A stretch of 64,000 nt of DNA from Balaenoptera acutorostrata (taxonomy: Eukaryota; Chordata; Mammalia; Artiodactyla; Balaenopteridae), in assembly GCF_949987535.1 (NCBI RefSeq), contig NC_080066.1:90911600-90975599 (forward strand), written 5' to 3'. Positions 44,601 to 59,070 of this stretch are shown one piece after another; positions within the stretch are counted from its first letter, which is position 1; each line of letters opens with the position of its first letter. Below the pieces are notes generated by a model. The model saw nothing but the letters and a program-made list of their open reading frames with translations. It had not been told where the DNA came from and searched no databases. The position numbers and the translations under genes were made by a program.

Positions 44601-47600
44601 CCTTTTGAATATGAAGTGACCTTTAGCATAGGTTTTAAAGCTGCTGTTGCGGCACACGGCCACAGGGCGGCAGCATTTCTACATTCCCCACTCTGGTTAC
44701 TAGGGAAACAGTACCTTTATGAAGTAGTGTTCCTTGGTTGTAAATTAGAGTGGATTGTGCACGGATACACCCCCAAAGCTTATGTCTCCTTCCTTAGGTT
44801 TGTTTTTTATATTTAATTTATATTTTTTAATCGGAATAATATTCCTGTGTGTACATGGACCGCTTCTTCCTTGTGGATTCATCTGCTGATGGACATTTTG
44901 GTTGTTCCAAGTCTTGGCTAGTGGAAATAGTGCTACAGTGTAGGATTGTCAGCGTGTGTCTTTTTTTTTTTTTTAAAAGGATTTTCTTATTTATTTATTT
45001 ATTTATTTATTTATTTTTGGCTGTGTTGGGTCTTCGGTTCGTGCGAGGGCTTTCTCCAGTTGCGGCAAGCGGGGGCCACTCTTCATCGCGGTGCGGGGAC
45101 CGCTCTTCATCGCGGTGCGCGGGCCTTTCTCTATCGCGGCCCCTCCCGTCGCGGGGCACAGGCTCCAGACGCGCAGGCTCAGCAATTGTGGCTCACGGGC
45201 CCAGCTGCTCCGTGGCATGTGGGATCTTCCCAGACCAGGGCTCGAACCCGTGTCCCCTGCATTAGCAGGCAGATTCTCAACCACTGCGCCACCAGGGAAG
45301 CCCCAGCGTGTGTCTTTTGATTCTGGTCTTCTCAGGTGATAGGGCCCGTAATGGGCCCACCAGATCATATGTGAGCTCAATTTTTACCTTTAAACACACC
45401 TCCTTTCTTTTCTCACTACTGACTGTTACCATTTGACATCCCACCAGCAGCTAGAGGGTACTCAGTTCTCTAAAACCCCTTGATTATTTATTGTTTAGAG
45501 ATTTTTTGCTGATGATCTTTCTGACTGTGGTCTGGTAAAAGTTTTTGTAGATTGGATTTGCGTGTCTTTATTAGTTCCTGATGGTGAGCTTTTCCCATGG
45601 TCTTTTTTGTTAAACAAAAAAAAGAAAAGAGAAAATGTGAGTTAAATATACCTCTTGAAATTGTCTTCTTGAAACCTTGCCCTCTTTTGAATTTTTTGGT
45701 CGATTTTCGAGGCCAGGATTTTTTTTGAGGGCGTGTGTCACTTACAGGCTTGCAATTGTTGTTACTATTTAGTGACCATTACACTGGGTTGAAAGCTGCT
45801 GTTGTGGGAAACGGCCACACGGCAGCAGTGTTTCTCCATTCCCAAACTGGATTACTAGGGCAGCAGAGCTTTCCTGGAAGTCGTGTTCCTAGGTTGTAAA
45901 TTAGAATGGAATGTGCAAGGAAAAAACCCCATCAATTTATGTCTGAGTACATCTTCTTTGTGGTTTTAATTTTTTTAATCAGGGTAATGATTAGAATATT
46001 ATTTATTCTAGGTGTACACAATCTAGTTCATTTGAACATTATATATATATATATATTTATGTACAGGTCCTCTTCCCATATAAATTAATACAGAGTGTTC
46101 AGAACCTTCCTGGAAGTAGGGTTCCTAGGTTGTAAAGTAGAATGGAATGTGCCAGTTAAAACCCCCATAAGTTTATGTCTCATTACTTCTTGTTCATTTT
46201 TTTAATTTAATGTTTATTTTTAGTTTTGGTAACCACAAATCTGATTACAATGTTTCATTTGTTCTAGGTGTGGAAGATGTGGTTCTTTTATACATATATC
46301 TATTTATCTTCGGATCCATTTCCCCTGTGGGTTATGACACAATGTTGAGTCGTCTTCTCTTGGAATTCCGTAGGTCTTTGGCGATTATATATTTCACATG
46401 TGTTTGTATATCTTTGTTAACCCCAGTATTCTAATGTATCCAATCCTCACACCTTTTCATTTGGTTAACCATAAGTTTCTTTAATGAATCTGTGATTGCC
46501 TTTCTTCGTGGAAATATCTTCAAGGGTATCAATTTTTAGGTAACACCTATAAGTGATACCATAGGATATGTGTCTTTCGCTTTCTGAGTTACTTCAAGTT
46601 GTGTGAGTACCTGTAGACTCATCTATGGTGCTGCAAACGATGTTGTTTCCGTTTTTTCCTTGGCTAATATTCCATCTGTACATGTACCAGTTCTTCTTTG
46701 GCCATTCATCTTTTGAAGGACTTTTTGGTTGTTTTCATGTCTTGTCTATTGTAATACTGCTACAGTGCACTATTGCCTGCCTGTGTCATTCAATTCTGTC
46801 TTCCTAGATCATAGGCCCAGGATTGGGCCCGCTGAATCATATGGTAGCTCAAAATTTACCTTTTAAAGACACCTTTTTCTGTTTTTATTAGTGGCTGTTA
46901 CCAGTTTACATCCCACTTAAAGTTGAGAGTATGCATTTCTCCACAACCACTTCGGCATTTATTGTTTGTAGTTTTTTTGCTGATGGTCATTCTCACTGGA
47001 ATACGCTGATACCTTTTTGTGGTTGAATTTGCATGCGTCTAATAATTCCTTATATTGAGATATTAGCCATATGCTTTCTCTTTCTTTTTAAAGAGTCGAA
47101 CTTACATTTTCAAATTGTTTTCATGTAGTATGTGCCACATTTTGAATTTTTTTGGCGATTACCTCCCTCAAGACATTAAAACAAACAAACAAAAAGACAT
47201 TTAGACGGCAGGTGTCATTTGCCGCCCCGAAGTTCTTGTGGATATGAAGTGAGCATTAGCACAGCTTTTAAAGCTGCTGTTGTGGGTAACAGCCACAGGG
47301 CGGTAGCATTTCGACATTACACACTCTGGTTCCTAGGGAAACAGAATCTTCCTGAAAGTTGTGTTTCTCGGTTTTACATTAGAGTGGAATGTGCCCGGAT
47401 AAACCTCCAAAAGCTTATGTCTCCTTCCTTATGTTTGTTTATAAAATTTAATTTATATTTTTTCTCAGAGTAATATTCCATTGTGTATATGGACCACTTC
47501 TTCTTTGTGCATTCATCTGTTGATGGACATTTTGGTTGCTTCCAAGTCTTGGCTGTGGTAAATATTGCTGCAAGGCAGGATTGCTAGCCTGTGTCTTTTT

Positions 47601-48344
47601 GATTCTCGTCTTCTCAGGTGATAGGCCCAGCAGTGGGCCTGCTGGATTGAATCGTAGCTCCATGTTTACCTTGTGAAGGCTCCTCCATTCTGTTTTCATT
47701 GATGGCTCTTACCAGTTTACATCCCACTTAGAGCTGAGGGTACGCAATTCTCCACAACCCCTTTGGCATTTATTGTTTGCAGAATTTTTGCTGATGGTCA
47801 TTCGGATACATTTCTCTAGGCTGGATTTGCATGTCTTTAATAATTCCTAATGTTGAGCGTTCTGCCACGCCTTTGTTGTTGTTGTTGTTTAAAAACAAAA
47901 GAAAAAAAGTGTGAGTAAAATATACCTGTTGAAATTGTCGTGTTGAAATGTTGCCCTGTTTTGAATTTCTGGGTCTATTTTCGATCCCAGGATTTTTTTT
48001 TTGATGGCAGGTGTCATTTACAGGTCTGCAATTATTGTGAATATTAAGTGACCATTATCCCTGGGTTAACAGCTGCTGTTGCAGGATACGGTCACAAGGC
48101 TGCAGCATTTCTCCATGCCCAAATCTGGTTACTAGGGCAACAGAGCCTTCCTGGAAGTCCTGTTCCTAGGTTGTAAATTAGAATGGAATGTGCCAGGAAA
48201 AACCCCCATAAGTTTGTCTCACTACGTCTTGTCCGTTTTTTTAATTTAAATTTTATTTGTTATCACAGCAAATTTGATTAGAATGTTTTGTTTGTTCTAG
48301 GTGTGCAAGATGTGGTTTTCTTACACATATACTTATATCTATTC
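41661..48344 (-). repeat. Satellite HOR 2 (6,684 bp, B-unit SINE present)
   Basis: Subunits A2 41661-43694, B2 43695-46305 and C2 46306-48344. It shares the B-unit SINE and nearly all single-base variants with HOR 1. The SINE's poly-T/TTTA tail is shorter than in HOR 1, which accounts for most of the length difference. Confidence 0.93.
44950..45318 (-). mobile_element. CHR-type SINE in B2, same insertion as in B1
   Basis: Same position, orientation and target-site duplication (44950-44964, 45304-45318) as the B1 SINE, and near-identical SINE sequence with a shorter T/TTTA tail. Identity by descent through HOR duplication is far more likely than two insertions at one base. Confidence 0.95.
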
Positions 48345-51300
48345 ATCTTCGGATCCCTACCCAATGTAGGTTATGACACAGTGTTGAGTAGTCTTCTCTT
48401 GGAATTCCGTAGGTCTTTGGTGATTATATATTTCACCTGTGTTTGTATATCTCTGTTAACCCCAATATCCTAATGTATCCAATCTTCACAACTTTCCAAT
48501 TGGTTATCCAAAAGTTTAAGAAATCTGTGATTGCCTTTCTCTGTGGAAATACCTTCATTGGTATATCAATTTTTAGGTAACACCTGTAATTGATATAATA
48601 GGGTATGTGTCTTTCGCCTTCTGACTTAACTGCCAGTTGTGTGATTGCCTCCAGACTCATCCATGGTTCCGCAAACTGCATTGTTTCATTTTTTTTTCGT
48701 GACTAATATTCCATGTGTACCCATACCAGTTCTTCTGTGTCCATTCGTCTCTTGATGGACTTTTTGGTTTTTTCCATGTCTTGGCTATTTTAATACTGCC
48801 GAAGTGCAGTTTTGCCTGCCTGTGTCTTTATATTTCTGTCTCCCTAGGTTATAGGCCAAGGAGTGGGCTTGCAGGGTCATATGGTATCTCAATGTTTACC
48901 TTTTAAAGGCAGCTCCATTCTGTTTTCATTAGTGGCACTTACCAGTTTACGAGCCACTTAAAGTTGAGGGTATGAATTTCACCACAGCCCCTTCAGGATT
49001 TATTGTTTGTATTTTTTTGCTGATGGTCATTCTGACCGGTGTGAGCTGATACCTTTTTGTGGCTGGATTTGCATATGTCTTATAATTCCTTATATGGAGC
49101 TTATAGCCATGTACTTTTTGGTTGTTTTTTAAAGAGTGAGCACAGCTTACCTATTCAAATGGTTTCTTGAAGCCTGTGCCATATTTTGAATTCTTTTGGC
49201 CATTACCTCCCTCAACACATTTTGTTGGCAGGTGTCATTTATAGCCCTGCAGTCCTTGGGCCGGCATATGAAGTGTCCTTTAGCACAGGTTTTAAAACTG
49301 CTGTTGCGGCAAAGGGCCACAGGGCGGCAGGATTTCTACATTCCCCACTGGTTACGAGGGAAAAAGTACCTGCCTGGAAGTAGTGTTCCTTGGTTGTAAA
49401 TTCGAGTGGATTGTGCACGGATACACCTCCAAAGCTTATGTCTCCTTAACTTAGGTTTGTTTTTTATATTTAATTTATATTTTTTATCGGAGTAATATTC
49501 CTTTGTGTACGTGGACCACTTCTTCTTTGTGCATTCATCTGTTGATGGAAATTTTGGTTGTTCCAAGGCTTGGCTAGGGTACATAGTGCTGCAGTATACG
49601 ATTGTCAACCTGTTTCTTTTGATTCTGGTCTTCTCAGGTGATAGGGCCCGTAATGGGCCTACCAGGTCATATGGTGGCTCAATTTTTACCTTTAAACCCA
49701 CCTCCTTTCTGTTCTCACTATTGGCTGTTCCCAGTTGACATCCCACCAGCAGCTAGAGGGCACACAGGTCTCTACAACCCCTTGAGTATTTATTGTTTAG
49801 AGATTTTTGCTTATGATCATTCTGACTGTTGTCAGGTAAAAGTTTTTGTAGGTTGCATTTGCATATCTTTCTTAATTCCTGACGTTGAGCTTTTTCCATG
49901 GCCTTTATTGTTAAACAAACAAACAAAAAATAGAACGAAGAAAATATATAAGTTAAATATGCCTCTTGAAATTGTCTTCTTGAAAGGTTGCCCTCTTTTG
50001 AATTTTTTCGTCGATATTTGAACCCAGGATATTTTTTGAGGGCAGGTGTCATTTACAGAGCTGCAATTCTCGTGAATATTAAGTGACCCTTAGCACTGTG
50101 TTTAAATCTGCTTTTGCAGGAGACGGTCACAAGGCTGTGGCAGTTCTCCATTCCCAAATCTGGTTAACTAGGGCCAAAGAGCCTTCCTGGGTGTAACGTT
50201 CCAACTTGTAAATTAGAATGGAATGTGCCAGCAAAAACCTCCATAGGTTTATGTCTCATTCCTTCTTGTTGGCTTTCTTAATTTAATTTTTATTTGTTAT
50301 CACAGCAAATTTGATTACAATGTTTTGTTTCTGCTAGGTGTGCAAGGTGTCATTGTTTTACACATATACATATATCTATTCATCTTCGGATCCATTTCCC
50401 ATGTGAGTTATGACACAATGTTGAGTAGTCTTCTCTCGGTGTTCCGTAGGTCTTTGGTGCTTATATATTTCACATGTGTTGGTATATCTCTGTTTATCCC
50501 AATATCCTAATTTATCCAATCCTCACCCCTTTCCATTTGGTTAACCATGCGTTTGTTGATTGAATGTATGATTGCCTTTCTCTCTGAAAAATCTTCATTG
50601 GTATCCGTTTTTAGGTAACACCAATAAGTGATATCATAGGATATGTGTCCTTCGCTTTGTGACTTACTTCAAGTTGTGATTACCTCTGGACTCATCTATG
50701 GTGCTGCAGCCGGCATTGTTCCATTCTTTTCCTGGGCTAATATTGCACCTGTACATATACCAGTTCTTCGTTTCCATTCATCTGTTGATGGAGTTTTTGC
50801 TAGCTTCCATGTCTTGGCTATTGCAATAATGCTGCAGTGCAGTTTTGCCTGCCTGTGTCTTTCTAATTCTGTCTTCTTAGGTCATATGCCCAGGAGTGTG
50901 CCTGCTGAATCCTATGGTACCTCAATGTGTACCTGTTAAAGGCACCTCCATTCGGTTTACATGATTTTCTCTTACCAGTTTAGTCCCACTCAAAGATGAG
51001 GGTACGCATTTCTCCGCAGCCCCTTCAGCATTTATGGCTTGCAGAATTTTTGATGATGGTCATTCTGACCCATGTGAGCTGATACCGTTTTGTGGCTGGA
51101 TTTGCATATGTCTTATAATTCCTTATATTGAGCTTATAGGCATGTACTTATACTTTTTGGTTTTTAAAGAGTGAGTCCAGCTTACCTATTCAAATGATTT
51201 GTTGAAGTAGGTGCCATATTTTGAATATTTTGGCCATTACCTCCCTCAACCCATTTTGTTGGCAGGTGTCATTTATAGCCCTGCAGTCCTTTTGAATATG

Positions 51301-52372
51301 AAGTGACCTTGAGCATAGGTTTTAAAGCTGCTGTTGCGGCACACGGCCACAGGGCGGCAGCATTTCTACATTCCCCACTCTGGTTACTAGGGAAACAGTA
51401 CCTTTATGAAGTAGTGTTCCTTGGTTGTAAATTAGAGTGGATTGTGCACGGATACACCGCCAAAGCTTATGTCTCCTTCCTTAGGTTTGTTTTTTGTATT
51501 TAATTTATATTTTTTAATCGGAATAATATTCCTGTGTGTACATGGACCGCTTCTTCCTTGTGGATTCATCTGCTGATGGACATTTTGGTTGTTCCAAGTC
51601 TTGGCTAGTGGAAATAGTGCTACAGTGTAGGATTGTCAGCGTGTGTCTTTTGATTCTGGTCTTCTCAGGTGATAGGGCCCGTAATGGGCCCACCAGATCA
51701 TATGTGAGCTCAATTTTTACCTTTAAGCACACCTCCTTTCTTTTCTCACTACTGACTGTTACCATTTGACATCCCACCAGCAGCTAGAGGGTACTCAGTT
51801 CTCCAAAACCCCTTGATTATTTATTGTTTAGAGATTTTTTGCTGATGATCTTTCTGACTGTGGTCTGGTAAAAGTTTTTGTAGATTGGATTTGCGTGTCT
51901 TTATTAGTTCCTGATGGTGAGCTTTTCCCATGGTCTTTTTTGTTAAACAAAAAAAAAAGAAAAGAGAAAATGTGAGTTAAATATACCTCTTCAAATTGTC
52001 TTCTTGAAACCTTGCCCTCTTTTGAATTTTTTGGTCGATTTTCGAGGCCAGGATTTTTTTTGAGGGCGTGTGTCACTTACAGGCTTGCAATTGTTGTTAC
52101 TATTTAGTGACCATTACACTGGGTTGAAAGCTGCTGTTGTGGGAAACGGCCACACGGCAGCAGCGTTTCTCCATTCCCAAACTGGATTACTAGGGCAGCA
52201 GAGCTTTCCTGGAGGTCGTGTTCCTAGGTTGTAAATTAGAATGGAATGTGCAAGGAAAAAACCCCATCAATTTATGTCTGAGTACATCTTCTTTGTTGTT
52301 TTAATTTTTTTAATCAGGGTAATGATTAGAATATTATTTATTCTAGGTGTACACAATCTAGTTCATTTGAAC

Positions 52373-52408
<36 letters not shown>

Positions 52409-54689
52409 GGTCCTCTTCCCATATAAATTAATACAGAGTGTTCAGAACCTTCCTGGAAGTAGGGTTCCTAGGTTGTAAAGTAGAATGGAATGTGCCAGTT
52501 TAAACCCCCATAAGTTTATGTCTCATTACTTCTTGTTCATTTTTTTAATTTAATGTTTATTTTTAGTTTTTGTAACCACAAATCTGATTACAATGTTTCA
52601 TTTGTTCTAGGTGTGGAAGATGTGGTTCTTTAATACATATATCTATTTATCTTCGGATCCATTTCCCCTGTGGGTTATGACACAATGTTGAGTCGTCTTC
52701 TCTTGGAATTCCGTAGGTCTTTGGCGATTATATATTTCACATGTGTTTGTATATCTTTATTAACCCCAGTATTCTAATGTATCCAATCCTCACACCTTTT
52801 CATTTCGTTAACCATTAGTTTCTTTAATGAATCTGTGATTGCCTTTCTTCGTGGAAATATCTTCAAGGGTATCAATTTTTAGGTAACACCTATAAGTGAT
52901 ACCATAGGATATGTGTCTTTCGCTTTCTGAGTTACTTCAAGTTGTGTGAGTACCTGTAGACTCATCTATGGTGCTGCAAACGATGTTGTTTCCGTTTTTT
53001 CCTTGGCTAATATTCCATCTGTACATGTACCAGTTCTTCTTTGGCCATTCATCTTTTGAAGGACTTTGTGGTTGTTTTCATGTCTTGTCTATTGTAATAC
53101 TGCTACAGTGCACTATTGCCTGCCTGTGTCATTCAATTCTGTCTTCCTAGATCATAGGCCCAGGATTGGGCCCGCTGAATCATGTGGTAGCTCAAAATTT
53201 ACCTTTTAAAGACACCTTTTTCTGTTTTTATTAGTGGCTGTTACCAGTTTACATCCCACTTAAAGTTGAGAGTATGCATTTCTCCACAACCCCTTCGGCA
53301 TTTATTGTTTGTAGTTGTTTTGCTGATGGTCATTCTCACTGGAATGCGCTGATACCTTTTTGTGGTTGAATTTGCATGCGTCTAATAATTCCTTATATTG
53401 AGATATTAGCCATATGCTTTCTCTTTCTTTTTAAAGAGTCGAACTTACAGTTTCAAATTGTTTTCATGTAGTATGTGCCACATTTTGAATTTTTTTGGCG
53501 ATTACCTCCCTCAAGACATTAAAACAAACAAACAAAAAGACATTTAGACGGCAGGTGTCATTTGCCGCCCCGAAGTTCTTGTGGATATGAAGTGAGCATT
53601 AGCACAGCTTTTAAAGCTGCTGTTGTGGGTAACAGCCACAGGGCGGTAGCATTTCGACATTACACACTCTGGTTCCTAGGGAAACAGAATCTTCCTGAAA
53701 GTTGTGTTTCTCGGTTTTACATTAGAGTGGAATGTGCCCGGATAAACCTCCAAAAGCTTATGTCTCCTTCCTTATGTTTGTTTATAAAATTTAATTTATA
53801 TTTTTTCTCAGAGTAATATTCCATTGTGTATATGGACCACTTCTTCTTTGTGCATTCATCTGTTGATGGACATTTTGGTTGCTTCCAAGTCTTGGCTGTG
53901 GTAAATATTGCTGCAAGGCAGGATTGCTAGCCTGTGTCTTTTTGATTCTCGTCTTCTCAGGTGATAGGCCCAGCAGTGGGCCTGCTGGATTGAATCGTAG
54001 CTCCATGTTTACCTTGTGAAGGCTCCTCCATTCTGTTTTCATTGATGGCTCTTACCAGTTTACATCCCACTTAGAGCTGAGGGTACGCAATTCTCCACAA
54101 CCCCTTTGGCATTTATTGTTTGCAGAATTTTTGCTGATGGTCATTCGGATACATTTCTCTAGGCTGGATTTGCATGTCTTTAATAATTCCTAATGTTGAG
54201 CCGTTCTGCCACGCCTTTGTTGTTGTTGTTGTTTAAAAACAAAAGAAAAAAAGTGTGAGTAAAATATACCTGTTGAAATTGTCGTGTTGAAATGTTGCCC
54301 TGTTTTGAATTTCTGGGTCTATTTTCGATCCCAGGATTTTTTTTTTTGATGGCAGGTGTCATTTACAGGTCTGCAATTATTGTGAATATTAAGTGACCAT
54401 TATCCCTGGGTTAACAGCTGCTGTTGCAGGATACGGTCACAAGGCTGCAGCATTTCTCCATGCCCAAATCTGGTTACTAGGGCAACAGAGCCTTCCTGGA
54501 AGTCCTGTTCCTAGGTTGTAAATTAGAATGGAATGTGCCAGGAAAAACCCCCATAAGTTTGTCTCACTACGTCTTGTCCGTTTTTTTAATTTAAATTTTA
54601 TTTGTTATCACAGCAAATTTGATTAGAATGTTTTGTTTGTTCTAGGTGTGCAAGATGTGGTTTTCTTACACATATACATATATCTATTC
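48345..54689 (-). repeat. Satellite HOR 3 (6,345 bp, no SINE)
   Basis: Subunits A3 48345-50381, B3 50382-52648 and C3 52649-54689. Both SINE sites are empty: gtcagcgtgtgtcttttgat at about 51637 in B and gttttaaaactgctgttgcg at about 49290 in A. It shares variants with HOR 4 (ctggaggtcgtgttcctagg, ttttgtaaccacaaatctg, longer TA tract) and represents the pre-insertion state for both markers. Confidence 0.93.
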
Positions 54690-57600
54690 ATCTTCGGATC
54701 CCTACCCAATGTAGGTTATGACACAGTGTTGAGTAGTCTTCTCTTGGAATTCCGTAGGTCTTTGGTGATTATATATTTCACCTGTGTTTGTATATCTCTG
54801 TTAACCCCAATATCCTAATGTATCCAATCTTCACAACTTTCCAATTGGTTATCCAAAAGTTTAAGAAATCTGTGATTGCCTTTCTCTGTGGAAATACCTT
54901 CATTGGTATCAATTTTTAGGTAACACCTGTAATTGATATAATAGGGTATGTGTCTTTCGCCTTCTGACTTACTGCCAGTTGTGTGATTGCCTCCAGACTC
55001 ATCCATGGTTCCGCAAACTGCATTGTTTCATTTTTTTTGTCGTGACTAATATTCCATGTGTACCCATACCAGTTCTTCTGTGTCCATTCGTCTCTTGATG
55101 GACTTTTTGGTTTTTTCCATGTCTTGGCTATTTTAATACTGCCGAAGTGCAGTTTTGCCTGCCTGTGTCTTTATATTTCTGTCTCCCTAGGTTATAGGCC
55201 AAGGAGTGGGCTTGCAGGGTCATATGGTATCTCAATGTTTACCTTTTAAAGGCAGCTCCATTCTGTTTTCCTTCGTGGCACTTACCAGTTTACGAGCCAC
55301 TTAAAGTTGAGGGTATGAATTTCACCACAGCCCCTTCAGGATTTATTGTTTGTATTTTTTTGCTGATGGTCATTCTGACCGGTGTGAGCTGATACCTTTT
55401 TGTGGCTGGATTTGCATATGTCTTATAATTCCTTATATGGAGCTTATAGCCATGTACTTTTTGGTTGTTTTTTAAAGAGTGAGCACAGCTTACCTATTCA
55501 AATGGTTTCTTGAAGTCTGTGCCATATTTTGAATTCTTTTGGCCATTACCTCCCTCAACACATTTTGTTGGCAGGTGTCATTTATAGCCCTGCAGTCCTT
55601 GGGCCGGCATATGAAGTGTCCTTTAGCACAGGTTTTAAAACTGCTGTTCCGGGCTTCCCTGGTGGCGCAGTGGTTGAGAATCTGCCTGCTAATGCAGGGG
55701 ACACGGGTTCGAGCCCTGGTCTGGGAAGATCCCACATGCCACGGAGCGGCTGGGCCCGTGAGCCACAACTACTGAGCCTGCGCGTCTGGAGCCTGTGCCC
55801 CGCAACGGGAGGGGCCGCGATAGTGAGAGGCCCGCGCACCGCGATGAAGAGCGGTCCCTGCACCGCGATGAAGGGTGGCCCCCACTTGCCGTAACTAGAG
55901 AAAGCCCTCGCACGAACCGAAGACCCAACACAGCCAAAAATAAAGAAATAAATAAAACTGCTGTTGCGGCAAAGGGCCACAGGGCGGCAGGATTTCTACA
56001 TTCCCCACTGGTTATGAGGGAAAAAGTACCTGCCTGGAAGTAGTGTTCCTTGGTTGTAAATTCGAGTGGATTGTGCACGGATACACCTCCAAAGCTTATG
56101 TCTCCTTAACTTAGGTTTGTTTTTTATATTTAATTTATATTTTTTATCGGAGTAATATTCCTTTGTGTACGTGGACCACTTCTTCTTTGTGCATTCATCT
56201 GTTGATGGAAATTTTGGTTGTTCCAAGTCTTGGCTAGGGTACATAGTGCTGCAGTGTACGATTGTCAACCTGTTTCTTTTGATTCTGGTCTTCTCAGGTG
56301 ATAGGGCCCGTAATGGGCCTACCAGGTCATATGGTGGCTCAATTTTTACCTTTAAACCTACCTCCTTTCTGTTCTCACTATTGCCTCTTCCCAGTTGACA
56401 TCCCACCAGCAGCTAGAGGGCACACAGGTCTCTACAACCCCTTGAGTATTTATTGTTTAGAGATTTTTGCTTATGATCATTCTGACTGTTGTCAGGTAAA
56501 AGTTTTTGTAGGTTGCATTTGCATATCTTTATTAATTCCTGACGTTGAGCTTTTTCCATGGCCTTTATTGTTAAACAAACAAACAAAAAATAGAACGAAG
56601 AAAATATATAAGTTAAATATGCCTCTTGAAATTGTCTTCTTGAAAGGTTGCCCTCTTTTGAATTTTTTCGTCGATATTTGAACCCAGGATACTTTTTTGA
56701 GGGCAGGTGTCATTTACAGAGCTGCAATTCTCGTGAATATTAAGTGACCCTTAGCACTGTGTTTAAATCTGCTTTTGCAGGAGACGGTCACAAGGCTGTG
56801 GCAGTTCTCCATTCCCAAATCTGGTTAACTAGGGCCAAAGAGCCTTCCTGGGTGTAACGTTCCAACTTGTAAATTAGAATGGAATGTGCCAGCAAAAACC
56901 TCCATAAGTTTATGTCTCATTCCTTCTTGTTGGCTTTCTTAATTTAATTTTTATTTGTTATCACAGCAAATTTGATTACAATGTTTTGTTTCTGCTAGGT
57001 GTGCAAGGTGTCATTGTTTTACACATATACATATATCTATTCATCTTCGGATCCATTTCCCATGTGAGTTATGACACAATGTTGAGTAGTCTTCTCTCGG
57101 TGTTCCGTAGGTCTTTGGTGCTTATATATTTCACATGTGTTGGTATATCTCTGTTTATCCCAATATCCTAATTTATCCAATCCTCACCCCTTTCCATTTG
57201 GTTAACCATGCGTTTGTTGATTGAATGTATGATTGCCTTTCTCTCTGAAAAATCTTCATTGGTATCCGTTTTTAGGTAACACCAATAAGTGATATCATAG
57301 GATATGTGTCCTTCGCTTTGTGACTTACTTCAAGTTGTGATTACCTCTGGACTCATCTATGGTGCTGCAGCCGGCATTGTTCCATTTTTTTCCTGGGCTA
57401 ATATTGCACCTGCACATATACCAGTTCTTCGTTTCCATTCATCTGTTGATGGAGTTTTTGCTAGCTTCCATGTCTTGGCTATTGCAATAATGCTGCAGTG
57501 CAGTTTTGCCTGCCTGTGTCTTTCTAATTCTGTCTTCTTAGGTCATATGCCCAGGAGTGTGCCTGCTGAATCCTATGGTACCTCAATGTGTACCTGTTAA

Positions 57601-59038
57601 AGGCACCTCCATTCGGTTTACATGATTTTCTCTTACCAGTTTAGTCCCACTCAAAGATGAGGGTACGCATTTCTCCGCAGCCCCTTCAGCATTTATGGCT
57701 TGCAGAATTTTTGATGATGGTCATTCTGACCCATGTGAGCTGATACCGTTTTGTGGCTGGATTTGCATATGTCTTATAATTCCTTATATTGAGCTTATAG
57801 GCATGTACTTATACTTTTTGGTTTTTAAAGAGTGAGTCCAGCTTACCTATTCAAATGATTTGTTGAAGTAGGTGCCATATTTTGAATATTTTGGCCATTA
57901 CCTCCCTCAACCCATTTTGTTGGCAGGTGTCATTTATAGCCCTGCAGTCCTTTTGAATATGAAGTGACCTTGAGCATAGGTTTTAAAGCTGCTGTTGCGG
58001 CACACGGCCACAGGGCGGCAGCATTTCTACATTCCCCACTCTGGTTACTAGGGAAACAGTACCTTTATGAAGTAGTGTTCCTTGGTTGTAAATTAGAGTG
58101 GATTGTGCACGGATACACCGCCAAAGCTTATGTCTCCTTCCTTAGGTTTGTTTTTTGTATTTAATTTATATTTTTTAATCGGAATAATATTCCTGTGTGT
58201 ACATGGACCGCTTCTTCCTTGTGGATTCATCTGCTGATGGACATTTTGGTTGTTCCAAGTCTTGGCTAGTGGAAATAGTGCTACAGTGTAGGATTGTCAG
58301 CGTGTGTCTTTTGATTCTGGTCTTCTCAGGTGATAGGGCCCGTAATGGGCCCACCAGATCATATGTGAGCTCAATTTTTACCTTTAAACACACCTCCTTT
58401 CTTTTCTCACTACTGACTGTTACCATTTGACATCCCACCAGCAGCTAGAGGGTACTCAGTTCTCCAAAACCCCTTGATTATTTATTGTTTAGAGATGTTT
58501 TGCTGATGATCTTTCTGACTGTGGTCTGGTAAAAGTTTTTGTAGATTGGATTTGCGTGTCTTTATTAGTTCCTGATGGTGAGCTTTTCCCATGGTCTTTT
58601 TTGTTAAACAAAAAAAAAAAAAGAAAAGAGAAAATGTGAGTTAAATATACCTCTTGAAATTGTCTTCTTGAAACCTTGCCCTCTTTTGAATTTTTTGGTC
58701 GATTTTCGAGGCCAGGATTTTTTTTGAGGGCGTGTGTCACTTACAGGCTTGCAATTGTTGTTACTATTTAGTGACCATTACACTGGGTTGAAAGCTGCTG
58801 TTGTGGGAAACGGCCACACGGCAGCAGCGTTTCTCCATTCCCAAACTGGATTACTAGGGCAGCAGAGCTTTCCTGGAGGTCGTGTTCCTAGGTTGTAAAT
58901 TAGAATGGAATGTGCAAGGAAAAAACCCCATCAATATATGTCTGAGTACATCTTCTTTGTTGTTTTAATTTTTTTAATCAGGGTAATGATTAGAATATTA
59001 TTTATTCTAGGTGTACACAATCTAGTTCATTTGAACGT

Positions 59039-59070
<32 letters not shown>

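Noticed and set aside
55652..55750. A functional tRNA gene
   Set aside because: The A and B boxes belong to the tRNA-like head of a SINE, with target-site duplications and a SINE tail.
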